Source of the DNA: Promerops cafer
Taxonomy: Eukaryota; Chordata; Aves; Passeriformes; Nectariniidae
Direction: 5' to 3'
Length of the DNA: 64,000 nucleotides
NCBI GenBank assembly: GCA_013398275.1
Contig: VZSE01004115.1
Coordinates: 413,954 to 477,953, forward strand
Below the pieces are notes generated by a model. It was given only the letters and a program-made list of their open reading frames with translations. It ran no database searches and was not told where the DNA came from. This document shows positions 13,801-26,196 of the stretch, piece by piece. Positions within the stretch are counted from its first letter, which is position 1. Each line of letters opens with the position of its first letter. Position numbers and translations under genes: made by a program.

Positions 13801-16060
13801 CTGGATATCTCAATCTCCTGAAAAGCAGGGTCTGTACAGGGAGCAGTGAAATAGGGCAGCTGCTAGGAAGTCTTCTCTGCTATTCTGGCAATGATGTTTA
13901 GTTTGCCCCAAAAAAGTTTTCAGAGGAGCTTTGCAAAACAAGAAACTCTTCCACCCAGGTGCACAAGTTCTTGCTCTGTGAGATAACTTGGTACTGTATT
14001 TGAGTTAAAAGCTACATAGACCACAGTTGTCTGAAGCATTCTTACAATGAGTCTTCAGAAGTGTTTAATTTCAATTTAAGAAAAAATAAATCACATTGCA
14101 AAATATGCTCATGGCTGTTCCAAGGCATAGAAAATAACAGTATTGATTAAGCCAGTAACTTAGCTGCAATAGAGGAATTTTCTGCAATTCATTGCTACAT
14201 CGTCGTTATACTAGGAGTATGTTGAAATGTAAACAAGCAAATAAGGTACAGCTCTGGAAGTTCAGATTTAAAATAAACACATTCTACTATCCTTTATACA
14301 TAAACAAATAAATAAATGGAGTATCAGTTGAAATGAACTTAGGAGTCCAGCAGACGCTTTCAAAATCAGTAGAAAAATAAATGAAATATTAATTCAAATC
14401 AAATAATTTACATTTTCTCTTAAAATTCTAAGTAACAATTTACATATTGGGAATGATTTGTAGTTTGCAACTTTGTGAACATTTTACTCCTGCCTTGGTT
14501 CAGAACTTCATTACCCTGGAATTATTCTCCATTATAAATTAAGATCATGTCAGAAGTCAGAAGTCAGGTTAAATAAAATATGATAATATTTTCAATATAA
14601 TTGAAAATATAATAAACCTTAGTAGTTACAGATTACAAATATTTTCTTCATGTACAGATTTTTAGTTTTGACATACTGTGTCTCTCCTGTAGTCTCTAGT
14701 ACTTCACCTATTATAATATATCCATTTCAGCTTAAATGTTTGTTTTATATTTCCTGTAGCCAAATGCATGATCTCCCGAGAGTTAAATTTAGTAGATTAA
14801 AATTAACTGTCTTCCAACCTTTTCATATGGCAGCCTGCCAATAAGATCAAAACACGTTAAGTGTAGGTTATGTTTAATTTCTAAATCAAAGTGTTGTGGA
14901 CAGATGTTTGAAAGCTTAAGATGACTCAGATTCATTTCTGCATGGCTTTCTGCCTGGAGAAACATACTGTAGATCGTACCATTGCTGCTTTGCTGGTATA
15001 TTGCCATGGTAATGACATATATAATTTTATCATAACCTTCTGTCAATGGCCCAAACTGTGTCTTTTGTTATGACCATGCAACCAAACCACCGTGTAAATG
15101 TAAAAAACCACTTCTATCTTTAATGTCAGCTGATTTCAGTCAGACAACATGATAGATAATTATTTTCTCCCATCTCTGCATTTCTTTAAACTGTATACAA
15201 CTCAAGGTGACAGACCCAAAATGAGTGATGTCTTCAATGGATGCAGCGTGCCCAGCTGTTTCTTCACTGTGTAGCTTTGTCTGTGTGTGGAACATAGCCA
15301 GTCATGATTTTACAGAAAACATTTGAGTGACCATGTTACCTTAATATGTGTCCCTCACTGTCAACGTTCATGGTTATGTTTCTGCAGCTAATTTTTTATC
15401 AGAAAAGTAGATGATGTGCTCCTACTCAGTACATTCACATTTTTAGACACAGATTCAAAACTTGTTTGAGAAAACAGGTTTGCATAAAAAGATTTCATAG
15501 ACCTTTAAAGTTACTTTTATATATCAAGATAAGAATGGTAGGAGAAAGAAAACAGCAGTTTTTTCTTTACTTGCTATATCAGCATGATAAAAAATATTGT
15601 TTTCTTCTTCAGTTTTAACCTAATTAATCAACTCAGAATGTAAGCAGCTTTATGGAACAAGGACATCTTTATTGCAAGTTTGTTTCTTTTGTAAAGCAAC
15701 CATGAAAATGCTATAAACTCTAGCACATTTTAACTTGGTTTTTCTCTGGCTGCCTTCTTGTTTATAAATTAAATATTTTCACTGTCTTGTTTTGATACTC
15801 CTTATTTCTCCTGGCGTAACTACTCAAAGGATTCTCTGTCTGGGGTGTTGCAGCAGAGCAAATTCAGACAGTTCTGCTCAGAGAAGGAAGTGGACAGTTT
15901 TGGTTCCCATTTTGCACTTCTGGAACAGTTTAGGGAAGGAAGCACCTTTACACCTTTTATTGTTCGTGGTTGCTGACATAATATCCTTCCCTGACTGCTC
16001 TGTGCGTGCTTCCTGCCATTCTGTCAAGATTCTTCTGTGCTGCAGGGAAGGGACAGCGGG

Positions 16061-16065
16061 TGTGC

Positions 16066-16094
<29 letters not shown>
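16061..16094. repeat. (TG)n microsatellite
   Basis: This is a TG dinucleotide run with one CA interruption near its left end. Confidence 0.95.
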
Positions 16095-16096
<2 letters not shown>

Positions 16097-16891
16097 CAGG
16101 TCTGTGTGTCAGTGCTCAAAAGAGACACAGTAGCGGTCAAGTGATTTGCTGCATTTTTCCTTTAGCTCTTTTCCCTTCTCGAGGCTCAGATCAATCTTCT
16201 GTCAGCTACCACTGCCTCTGCCAAATCATATAATGAACAGAAGACCGCCAAAAATTAAGTTCCTCTTTTTTTAAGCAGACTGGTTTGTTTTGGTTTTGTT
16301 TTTTGGGTTTGTTTTTTTTTACTACTTGGCTTTGCAAAAAAAATGCTGAAAACTATAACAAAATAGCATTTAACTCTGTGTTTCTTTAAACGCAATTTGT
16401 TTGCACATGACTATATTATTAAGTTGGAAGTTTTCTTCTTTGTGGAGGTACTTCAACAAAGCTCCTTTTTAAATTCTCTTGGATAATTGAAGCCTGCAGT
16501 ACTATTTGACTTTTGTAGTGCATTCAACTTTTCTAGTCAATGTGCTTTATTAGTATTAGTGAAATAACAATTTAGCAGTTAACAGGAACTTTAAATACTT
16601 ACTACGGCAATCCTTGGTTCTGCAGGAACTTTCAAAAGGTATTGAGAGCACTGGTGAAGTCCTAAGCAGCCATGGGGATTTGTTGTCTCCAGAGTTCTTT
16701 GCATTCTGTTTGACTTGGAAATTGCCAGGTTTTGAATGTTATAGCCCTTGCATGAGATGACTTGATTTACTTGTCTGAATTTCATTGATTGGGAATCAGT
16801 CCAGCTATCTTTTTGACATATGTGCTAATGAAATATATAGAACTATGAGCTAACACATAGTAAGAATAGCACTTGAAGGACTATGTGTTGA

Positions 16892-16894
<3 letters not shown>

Positions 16895-16960
<66 letters not shown>

Positions 16961-16995
16961 ATATGTATATGTACATGTGTCTGTGTGTCTGTGTA
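16895..16995. repeat. (TG)31 microsatellite with imperfect tail
   Basis: A pure GT run of 62 bases spans 16895-16956. A degenerate TATG/TGTC continuation runs to about 16995. Such runs can adopt Z-DNA and are usually polymorphic in length. Confidence 0.95.
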
Positions 16996-17997
16996 AAAGA
17001 GTAAGAGAAATATAGGGGAATACCACAGCCTTCCCAATTTGTTTTGAGTAGTAGTAAGAATAGCAGAAATTGGGTTTTTTTTTAAAGGAAATGAATTTGC
17101 TAAAAAAATTGGAAAATCTTTTATTTGAAATTGGACTAGTAAGCAAAAGGCAAACTGGGACATATAGGAAGAAAGATTTATTTTTTTAAAATCCATGCAA
17201 GAAAACTTAACTCACTGCCCGTTGAAGCAAACTCATGTTTCTTCGCAAATTATGTTTCATAGAGATGACCTAATTATAGATTTTGTACAAAATTCTGCTT
17301 ACCAAGTCTTGCATGACTTACTTTAAGATAATTTTGTGTAGATCACAGGAATTTTGAGGCTCTGACTTTAAACTGTCTGTAAAAGCTGTTGTTGTTTGAA
17401 GACTGGTCTTAAATGTGGAACTGATAAGTGTGTGGGAGGGACCCAACATACTTCTCCTCCACTGTGATTTTTATCCTTCCTGACAGAGTTTTCTCAGTAT
17501 TAAGTGATTTTTTTTCTGAACTCACTCAGCATCAGCATCTTGATCTGCAGAGCAGCTCATCTTCACTAACCAGCCACAACTGCTCTAATCTGCCCACCCT
17601 GACCTTCCACGCTGCAGTGAATAGAAGCTTAGGCAGACAGAGAGCTGTAAACCAATACTCAGCTGAATGAAAGAAAAGGAAGTTGTTCCATATGCATTTG
17701 CTGTGGATTAGAGTGTGGGCTTTCTTATACAGAGAAAGCCATTTAGACTCTTTTGAGTCCTGCATGTGCATGGGAAACACCATTCTGTTTTGTGCTTTGT
17801 GTTGGAGGTAAGGCTATAGGAAAAACAGGAAAGAAACCCAATCCAAGGAAATGTAAAACGGTTTCCATAAATAGACTGGGTTTGTTTGTCAACACTGAAA
17901 ATCAGATAAGACTGTCTCCTAACTTTGTTTGGAAAAAAGCTTTTAAAAATACATTTACAAAATAAATTTATTTCAAAGTTTTGGCCTGCTTTTAAAT

Positions 17998-18015
17998 TTG
18001 TTGTTGTTGTTGTTG
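17998..18015. repeat. (TTG)6 microsatellite
   Basis: Six perfect TTG units occur in AT-rich non-coding DNA. Confidence 0.9.
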
Positions 18016-18711
18016 CAAATATGATCAACAACCTTTGAATCTTTTTAAGCAGTGAGACGCTATTGTTTTCCAATATAAAAAGCAGCAAAGAATTTTTGCA
18101 GTCTATATTTTGTTATATTTACAATACAAATTGTTCCACAGTCTGTGTTCTTCATTATGGTAATGATATACAAATATGCCCAGGAAATAATATAAATATA
18201 ATAAGTACTGTACTTGAAGATTTGTTTTGCCCAACAGATTAATTACATCATAGTGGCTAGCTAGAAAACTCAGACTGACTGCTTATTCATTAATTTTTTT
18301 TTTTTTAGAGTGATAAAACACTTGGGCAGCTTGAAGTTTAATGTATGTTAAGAAAAGCAAAAGAGAATTGAAGATCAGAAGGAGTGAGATCTAGCTTTTC
18401 AACCTCAGTAGCTTCAAGTCAGAGCCAAATAACGCATTAAATGACCAGGATATTAGCTTAGTGTTATGTAATATATTGCGAGAATTTATTGTGTTGGCTG
18501 AGATACTATAAGTTCAGAATAAATGAGGAAATACCAGCCTCTGTTTTAAAATAACAAATTTTTTTACTTCCAAGGCAGTATTTTTACTACACTAGGGACC
18601 TAACATAAAAACTTCAAAAGAACATTTAAATTCATATTGTTCAGATTTCTTTTTCCATTCTGTGTTTCAAAAACCTTTGAGCTGCTCTATTAAAATATGT
18701 ATAAATATACA

Positions 18712-18739
18712 TAAATATACAACTATGGTTGTATATTTA
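18712..18739. repeat. AT-rich inverted repeat
   Basis: The arms TAAATATACAAC and GTTGTATATTTA are 12 bp and perfectly complementary, around a 4-base loop. Related TA-rich words flank it. No function is evident. Confidence 0.8.
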
Positions 18740-19722
18740 CATATATGTATATTTACAAAACTGAGATTATACGGGGGAAAAGCTTGTGTCTTTTACCTTA
18801 TATTAGACTAAATAATGTTTGTATTTTTTCCTATTTCCATGGACTCTTTCACTGTTAAGAATACTTTGGATATGATAGAAATTAATTATTTGGTTTATAA
18901 CATTTTGTGAAATATATTTCCTGCATTGTTCATTTTTATATACTGCACATTTCTCTCCTTAGCACTGTGGTAGAGCCAGTATTGTAGAGCTCATGCATTA
19001 CTAAAACAGTGAAAATATTTTTCAAAACATTCTCAACACTTCCATCTGACTCTACTGTTCTGTTTTTATAAGAAAACATGTGTTTGCAGGTTCCTTTGCA
19101 GAACATTTTAGAATTTACACTAAAATGAAATAAGGGAAAAGTGCACTAGTGTTTTCTTCAAGTAGCTTCAGTAATACTTTCACTAATTTCTATTCTTAAA
19201 GAATAAGGTTAATAACTTTGGATTTGAAGTAGCTGACAACTCTTATGCATCAAGTAAACCTTAAATAAATGTCCATCGTATTTGCACAATGAGGGAAATT
19301 ATCACCTCTGCTGTCAAAACACAAAATTGTTTTCCCTTCAGAAATAAATTATCTGGCCTGCTTAGCGTACGTAGACACAGAACAGTTCATTAACTCTCTC
19401 ATTTAGGTAATTTTTCAAATTAGAGCTGTGAGTTATATTTAAAATTAGAGACACTTAATTCCATCAAAATTTTCACAACATATACTTCAGTATTTTTCTT
19501 TATTTCTTGATATATTTTTGTTTGGTGTTTTCTTTCATAAAAATAAGCCTTTGAATATTTTTTCTTTTTCTCCATGAAGTACTTGTTTTAAAGGTGCAGT
19601 AAATTTTCATTCTAATTTTCTTGTACACTAAATTATAATGAGGATGTTTGGCCAGCTCCATATAATAACTTTCTTCTGGTTATCACTTCCATAATAACAT
19701 TTGATTTCCTTTCTGTGTTTAG

Positions 19723-19866
19723 CAGGAACGGATGCAGGGGACTGTGAACTGAGTAGTGCAAGTGCTGAAGAAGGAGGTTTGTTTTGAGGAAACAGGAAAG
19801 AGGAATAAAAGAGAAGGGAAAAATACGTAATTTTAAGGAAGAAGGAGAGAAAAAAAAACGGGGACT
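19723..19866 (+). other. MEF2C: MEF2C 5' UTR part of the first coding exon
   Basis: A pyrimidine-rich stretch ends in TTTAGCAG at 19718-19725, followed by the start-codon exon. Acceptor use after TAG gives an exon start at 19723, and use after CAG gives 19726, so this is a NAGNAG tandem acceptor. The leader is strikingly purine-rich from about 19766 to 19863, with many GAAG and AGGA words of the exonic-enhancer type. It contains a short upstream ORF (listed separately). A TAA at 19828-19830 is in frame with the main ATG, so translation cannot extend upstream within this exon. Confidence 0.85.
19732..19752 (+). CDS. Upstream ORF in the MEF2C leader (MQGTVN)
   Basis: An ATG at 19732 opens a six-codon frame, MQGTVN, closed by TGA at 19750-19752. 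It lies about 115 nt before the main start and would be present in every transcript that uses this exon. Its context (ACGGATGC, with C at +4 and C at -3) is weaker than that of the main start, so leaky scanning is expected. Whether it is translated is unknown. Confidence 0.4.
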   Translation: MQGTVN

Positions 19867-19920
19867 ATGGGGAGAAAAAAGATTCAGATTACAAGGATTA
19901 TGGATGAACGTAACAGACAG
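19867..19920 (+). CDS. MEF2C: MEF2C coding exon 1: start of the MADS box
   Basis: The exon encodes residues 1-18, MGRKKIQITRIMDERNRQ, the invariant amino terminus of vertebrate MEF2 proteins. MEF2C is a nuclear MADS-box activator that binds YTAWWWWTAR sites as a dimer and drives heart, skeletal muscle, endothelial, craniofacial and neuronal programmes. The basic residues R3, K4 and K5 belong to the DNA-contacting N-terminal arm of the MADS box. The start codon has A at -3 and G at +4, a strong Kozak context, and an in-frame TAA lies 39 nt upstream. The exon ends CAG followed by the donor GTGAGT, in phase 0. This exon alone does not separate MEF2C from MEF2A. The paralogue call comes from the downstream exons, which lie in order on the same strand. 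Confidence 0.97.
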
Positions 19921-21680
19921 GTGAGTTGCAAAAATACTTGACTTGAGCATCATGTTATATTTATAAGGTGACTTATTGTTAAAAGTGATTAAAAAGTTGA
20001 TAAGTTTGTGCACCCATGCATATACCAACATATGTATACACATTGTATGTTAGACTACCAAAGAAAAAATACACTTGTAAACCACCTGAAACCTCACACA
20101 CAGTATTTTCAAGTTCAGTAACATGCACATTTAGGAAGTTATTACTTGAGGACTTGATTCTACGAAGACTGCTGTGTGTGCTCTGTTCCACACTTGCTTT
20201 GACTCCAGTCTGGAATATACACGGTTAAGCACACCTGTGAGTTGCTACAGGACATGGGCTTTTAGTACTGTATTTTGTGAACTGTTATAATATGAGTTAT
20301 TATAATATGAGCACTTTCATTTAATTCCAAACATCCCAATTTGTTCTCCTTCACCTTTTCGGTGTCTTTATTTTTTACCTCCTTCATATAAAAAAGACAC
20401 TGCTTCATAAAAATGTCTCCTCTTTTCCTGTCTGAATTTTGAGAAGAATTTTAGTAGCCTAACACATTCTTAAACCCACATACAATAATACTAGCATGTT
20501 GTAGTTATAAAACCAAGTGACTATAACTATTTAGCTAAGGCTAAGTAGGTCCAGCAGGACAGATTAACTAATTTTTAACTCTAAATAAAATGGCTCGGGA
20601 GCTGTCACATATTATCAACACTATCTCTGCTAGTTAAAATATGATCATAAATTAGAAAATTTGCTTCCCTGTTTTCACAAAAATAAAATTCAATAACTGA
20701 CATCTTAAAATAATATCGGTGAAAATTGATGCTGTTTACATTTGGTGTAAATGACTGGATGTGGATGTTTTGTTGAAACTGGAGATCCACAATTTTGAGA
20801 ATCTCTCCATATAATTATTTAATACTGTGACTAATGTTCTTCAAACACCTGGCTGCAATTTAGGAATAATCTTCAGTAGCTGATTTTTAAGAACTTGATA
20901 CTGAGTTACTATTAATATAGTAGTACTAATAATTTGATCTATAAATTTCTTCATATATTCAGGGATTTTTTAAGTAGCTATTAGTCATGGTGAATTTTAT
21001 AAAGCCATAAAAAACTCAGCCTAAGCATAATAACAAATCATAGTTCTAAAATATGTTTTCCGAAAATTTTTAAATTTTGTGGTGTTAGTGATCTCTGTGG
21101 CAAAAAATCACGTGTAACAGCAAAATGTTCCTTATGATGGATGCATTTTGTGTTTTCCCTAGAGGTTGCCTGTTCTTGTGAGACAAGCTAAAAAGCAATA
21201 ATTCTAACAATACAAAAATATCATCATATTTATTTTAATTGTCTTATAGCTTGGAGTTGAAATTAGATTTGAAATATTGAATCGAATTTATTATAAATAC
21301 GAAGTCAGTAGATGTTTGAAACTTGCCCATGTTAGAATGGTTTCTTTTTGAAGCGAACCTGAATTTTTTTATAAATGATATCACAAAATTTTGCCATTCA
21401 CAACATTAGTTCATACAACAGCTTCAATCTCAACTTGCTTGCTCAAATATAGGATTTACAGAGATTTTAGCCCCACTTTTGTAAAAAAAAAATCTGTAAA
21501 GTGGTTAAATATACTTTTAAAAAAGAAGACAGCTACTCTTCAAATCATTCATAGTAGAGTTTCGAGAATTCCAGAACCAGATTTCAGAACTGATAATTAT
21601 GAATAAAACTGTAACGCTAAAATACTAACAAACCCTAGTGTTAGTGCAGGAAGTGTTTGTCTCACTAACATTTCTTAGGC

Positions 21681-22036
21681 TCACAGAACCACAGAATAGT
21701 TTGGGTTGCAAGAAACCTAGTTCCAACTCCACTGCCATGAGCAGAGACTCCTTCCAAAAGACCAGGATGCTCAAAGCCTGACCTCAAACCCTTCTAAGGA
21801 ACGGGGCAGCTGCAGCTTCTCTGGCCAGCATGTCCCTCAGCTTCACCACCCCCACAGTAAAGAACTTTTTCCTAATGTCTAATTTAACCCACTCTTGGTC
21901 AGCTTGAATACATGCCCCTCTGTCCTGTCACCTTGTAAAAAGCCCCTCTCCATCTCTCTAGCAGACTCCCTTCAGGTACTGGAAGGCTCTAGTTAAGCCC
22001 CAGCCTTCTCTTTTCCAGGCTGAACAATCCCAATTC
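21681..22036 (-). mobile_element. CR1 LINE 3' fragment
   Basis: The + strand shows the reverse complement of a CR1 tail. It has CACAGAATAGTTTGGGTTG at the left, then CATGAGCAGAGAC, TTCTCTGGCCAGCATGTCCC, AGTAAAGAACTTTTTCCTAAT, a CCTTGTAAAAAGCCCCTCTC block, and finally TTCCAGGCTGAACAATCCCAA. Only the 3' untranslated end is present, as is usual for 5'-truncated CR1 copies. Substitutions and small deletions show it is old. No reverse transcriptase frame is present. Confidence 0.93.
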
Positions 22037-22511
22037 AATATTTGCTAATGTAGCTTAGCCACTATGAGGCTGGAGGTACAGATTTGCATTATTTTACTTT
22101 CCATATTGTAAAACTGGCTTGATTCTGCTTCTTACTTCTACTAATATATTAATGATAATTTTTTAAGTATTTCTACTGACTTTATGTTGCATTTAGTGCC
22201 CTGATTTAAAGCTCAATGAAGCAAATGAAAATATTTTCATTGTTTCATTGGAATGTGGGATTAAGATTTTTAGTTTTAGTAATATATATGTGTTAAATAC
22301 AACTGGATTTTTAATAATAGCTGATTGTTTTTCTAACCATTTATATGAGATGGTCAAAAACCTCATCAGTTCTTAAAATATCATGAGGTATTGCTGCTTT
22401 AACCTAGCAGCATCAGTTTACTTGTTTCCTAACTTGCACATTTCCAGTAATCTTAAAATATTAACTTGTTTATATTCCTATTTTCTCTTATTTGATTGCA
22501 TAAATATATAC

Positions 22512-22532
22512 AAAAAAAAAAAAAAAAAAAAA
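22512..22532. repeat. Poly(A) run of 21 next to an ambiguous base
   Basis: Twenty-one A residues are followed directly by an N at 22533, so the true run length is uncertain. Confidence 0.9.
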
Positions 22533-25500
22533 NGTTAAAAGTTTTTGATCAGTGAAGCTAAGATACGAGCTCAAGCACAGCTCCACAAAGCCTATTTGTA
22601 GCTGCATTTACAGATGGAGATATTTTCTTTCTACCTCACCAAAAAACGTTTGCAAGAACGGCAGCAAGTGGTTTGGCTAGAAACTGCCTTATTGTCACTT
22701 ACATTCAAGCACAGTGTGGTTTCACAATGCAGGGCGTGTTAGATATGGTGTACCTGGATGGTGCATCCTCAGCTGCTCTCAAGCACATAAATCCTCTGCA
22801 GTACAGCACATGCTGGTAAAAATACGTGGAACGTATCAAATGAGGAGCTATAGCAGCAGTTTTATTATTCTGTCTCCTCTCCCTCTGAAAAGGTGAATCT
22901 ATTTGGAAAGCAGAATATCTGCAAGAGGGCTGAAGTTGCTACAAGGCCTGGGGAGCAAAATTCTTGTCCTTGCTTTTCCACTGAATTTCCCAGCCTCCTC
23001 TATGTCAGCCATTGAATGGTGTACTTGTTCTCTCTGTGAAACAGCTGTTTTCCTCCACACTACTATCTGCTATAGTAGGAGACTCCCCTGCTCTTCAATG
23101 TGCCTGTATGAGTGGATTGGGAAGGACAAAAATAGAGTTGACCTCCCTTCAAGAGAATTTCTTCTCAGCAAGTCTAGTTGGTTGGATTTGTGTACTTTAG
23201 TGACCATACTGGTAATAAAAGTAAGTTCAAACTATCCAGACTCATATTTCTGGCTGCAAATATCACAGAAATGTGCAATTTGAGGATACAATCTGTGCTT
23301 TTCCAAAAACTATTTTAAGCTTTGAATTTTGGGGATAAATTAAAGGGAAAGTACTGCAACTCAGTCATTAGAGGGCCAGTCCTTTTACCCTGGCCTGCAT
23401 AAGAGGTCTCACATTGACTTTAGTGAGTGCAGAATTCAGGATTTTAACTGGGAGAAGCCATTATTTAATGATGTTTCTTGGGGGCTGCAAGTTGGCTGTA
23501 TTTTTCTAGTCCTCATTGATACCTTGTGGTGACAAAGATGATAAGAATGTTTGACTCTGTGAATGATCATGAATTTTCTTTGGCTGGAAAAGTTTCAGGG
23601 AAGACTATCTGAAAAATTCCCTTTCACTGTTTTTTGACACATGTAGAAGGAGGATGAATAACTGCCAGGCCTAGATTAAATGTTTATTCATTTTGTGTAG
23701 TTTGGTTGCCACTATAGCGTTAAATGGAAATGAAAACTCTCAAGTGATTCCTGTTATAAGCAGACAATGTGACCAAATATTTTCTTTTTATTCTAGTGAT
23801 AATTCTTGGATAACATAGTCTTCATAAACGTAGAATGAATCCCTGGTAATATTGTTCAGGCTCAACAAAGGTTGTGAGGTTTTGCTAGCCTTGTCAACAG
23901 ACCATTCAAATAGACTGTGACTGCTTACATGATATTCGTTGCACCATCAGCAGAATCAACAGCCAAAAATGTTAGCATTGACATCTGATGCTAGAAGTTC
24001 CTGAGTGCTACAAGTTCTTTCTGCAGAAATTTCAATTGAGCAGATTGGAGAAGAATTCTGGTAACATTTCTAGGTTTGTTTAAGAAAGAAAAAGAGGGAC
24101 GTCACTTGGAAAACACGTGTGAACTTTATTTTCCTGTGTTTTCCTAATTGAAAGAAATAATTCAGCTGCCTTTGCTATGGTCAACACATGGAGGAAAAAT
24201 TGTATTCCTCTGTCTCAGAAAAGTCCTTGTATTTTTTCTGGGTTTTTTATAAGTATGAAATATGTTGTTAGTTTTAATGATAGCCTTTTGCAGTCTTATT
24301 TAGATGGGGACCATCCAAAACTTTTTGCAGCCATCCAGACAGGGCTGTCCAGGCCTAAAATAAATAGGTGTAATGACATAAATGATACTGTCTTACTGTT
24401 ATGCAACGTCTCTCAGAAAACATCTCATGATATCTGTGGTCTGTGAGCCAAATCCTGAGGTACCTTGACCCAGGAATGAGGGCATATTGACCCAATGATT
24501 TTCTGATGTCAGACCTGGAACACTCTCTTGCATTTAATCCCCATTTTTCTTCTAATTAGTATTAGGAAATATGAAGCCTTACAGGTTGATGCACCATTTT
24601 TTGTCTCTGTGATTTTCTTGCTCATTAGTTTTGCATTTTTTTCCTGCTTCTGAAGAGTCACAATTACAACTGAGTTTATCATATCTAATGATTCTGCACA
24701 GTGTTCATTTCTTTCAGTTGGTAATGAGCTACCGGGGTCTTAGCTATTATTAAATACCATAGTAAGTGTACACTTCAATATTAAGATGTTTAACATTGAG
24801 ACACCCTTTTTAAAGCATCACATCTCTGTAAATCTGTAGGGTATAACAGTAACAAACACTTGCTGTTTAAATTTTTCATGCCCAGACTTTTTACCATTCT
24901 CTAACTTCAGAAAATCTGTAAAGCTATAAGCTGAGAATTACTGAGTTATCAGCTCAATAGAGAACATATCAAAGATATTAAAGTGAGGTTATGGGGCAGG
25001 GGAAGAATATCCTGTAAGGAAATGACCATTTGCAGGAAGACCTAGGTTTGTTCTACTGACTTTGATATCTAATGCTGCTAGTTTCAAAATTAATTTCAGC
25101 CTCGTGTATCTATTTTTGTCTGTGTTTCAGCTCTATTTAAAAGGAAAGGGTAAGAGACTATTGTCTGAATCAGAAGCTTCCCTGTTAAAAGAGTGAAGAA
25201 CCTTGAATATTAATGCTAACATTAGCACAAGACAGATAAAACATTTTTTTCCACCTATTTACTTATATTTTCATTATTCCTTCATGGAGCATTTTCATTT
25301 TATCCAAGACATGACATTTCCCCACCTACCCCCAGGGAAATGTTTTCACATGAAAACATAACTGCTTGACGATGCACCTAAGCATAACTTTTTGTTCAAT
25401 TAACCTTTGTCTTAAACATCACACGTTTTGTCTTTTACATATTTTTATTAATTGCTTATATTAAATTGCACACAGATATATACTGGAAATATAGCATTAA

Positions 25501-26171
25501 AATTAGACAGTGACCTTGGTTTTTCAGAGGTAAAATTAGGTTTCTGCAAGAAAAGAGTTGCACCTTAACCCTTTTCAAGACTCCTAATTTGTGGTGATCT
25601 GTTCAACTCTGGCAACACTTTTCATGTTATTCCAGACCACCTGAGAAGCAAAACTTTAACAGAGCTACTTAAATGAACCATGAATTTCTAGAATGCAATA
25701 TTTTAAGGTTAAATGTGCTTGTATTACAAATTGATGTTCTGAGCATAATTTAGAGTGAATTATCATAAGGTAAATATTTAGGTCAAATTACTTTTAATTT
25801 GAAGTGTGAGCAAGAAGCCTAAGTAAAGAGAGTGCAGTAATGAATGAGACATCTGCCAACACAGCAGAGCTGAAAAATAGTGCAGACACAGGCACAGTCT
25901 TGCTGTCTTGCAAGGAATGGTTTAGAAAGCCCTGGGGGAGAAAGAGCTGGAGGTGGGAAGCAGAACTGAAGCCATTGTGGAGAGGAAGAAGTTACACTCT
26001 TCCTGTTATGACAGGAAATGCAGACAAATGTGCTTCCTGACCATTTGCTCAGCAGGGAATGAAATATTCTTTGACCTTTACCTTATGAACATTTTAGCAG
26101 CACAGAACTTATAAACATGTTTTTTACTATAAACATACGTTTGTACCTGCCAGAACTGGTGATAGCATACC

Positions 26172-26196
26172 AAAAAAAAAAAAAAAAAAAAAAAAG
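26172..26196. repeat. Poly(A) run of 25
   Basis: This is a homopolymer of 25 A residues. No retroposed body is recognised on its left side. Confidence 0.9.

Larger units (their letters stand above)
1..19722. other. Non-coding DNA upstream of the MEF2C start exon
   Basis: I see no convincing coding exon here: open frames are short, and none has a recognisable domain or flanking splice sites that would join it to MEF2C. The sequence is AT-rich with scattered homopolymer runs. The exon at 19723 begins with an acceptor, so at least one non-coding MEF2C first exon lies further upstream, either in this stretch or before the window. I could not locate it. Separately listed items are the patches at 5440-5945 and 7700-7950, small tandem duplications near 8475 and 8997, a transposase fossil near 13500-13800, and TG repeats at 16061 and 16895. 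I see nothing notable in the remaining sub-stretches (1-4470, 5946-7690, 9030-13500, 13800-16050, 17000-17990 and 18740-19700). A moderately GC-richer stretch at 15790-16060 could be a promoter or UTR exon, but nothing proves it. Confidence 0.7.

Noticed and set aside
16843..17196. Minus-strand open frames rich in alternating H and T
   Set aside because: They are the translation of the (TG)n microsatellite and not a gene.
22903..23283. 126-codon plus-strand open frame in intron 1
   Set aside because: No recognisable domain, and the start codon has no support. It is typical of chance openness at this length.
26172..26196. Poly(A) tail of a retrocopy
   Set aside because: No gene-like or SINE-like body could be recognised upstream of the A run.
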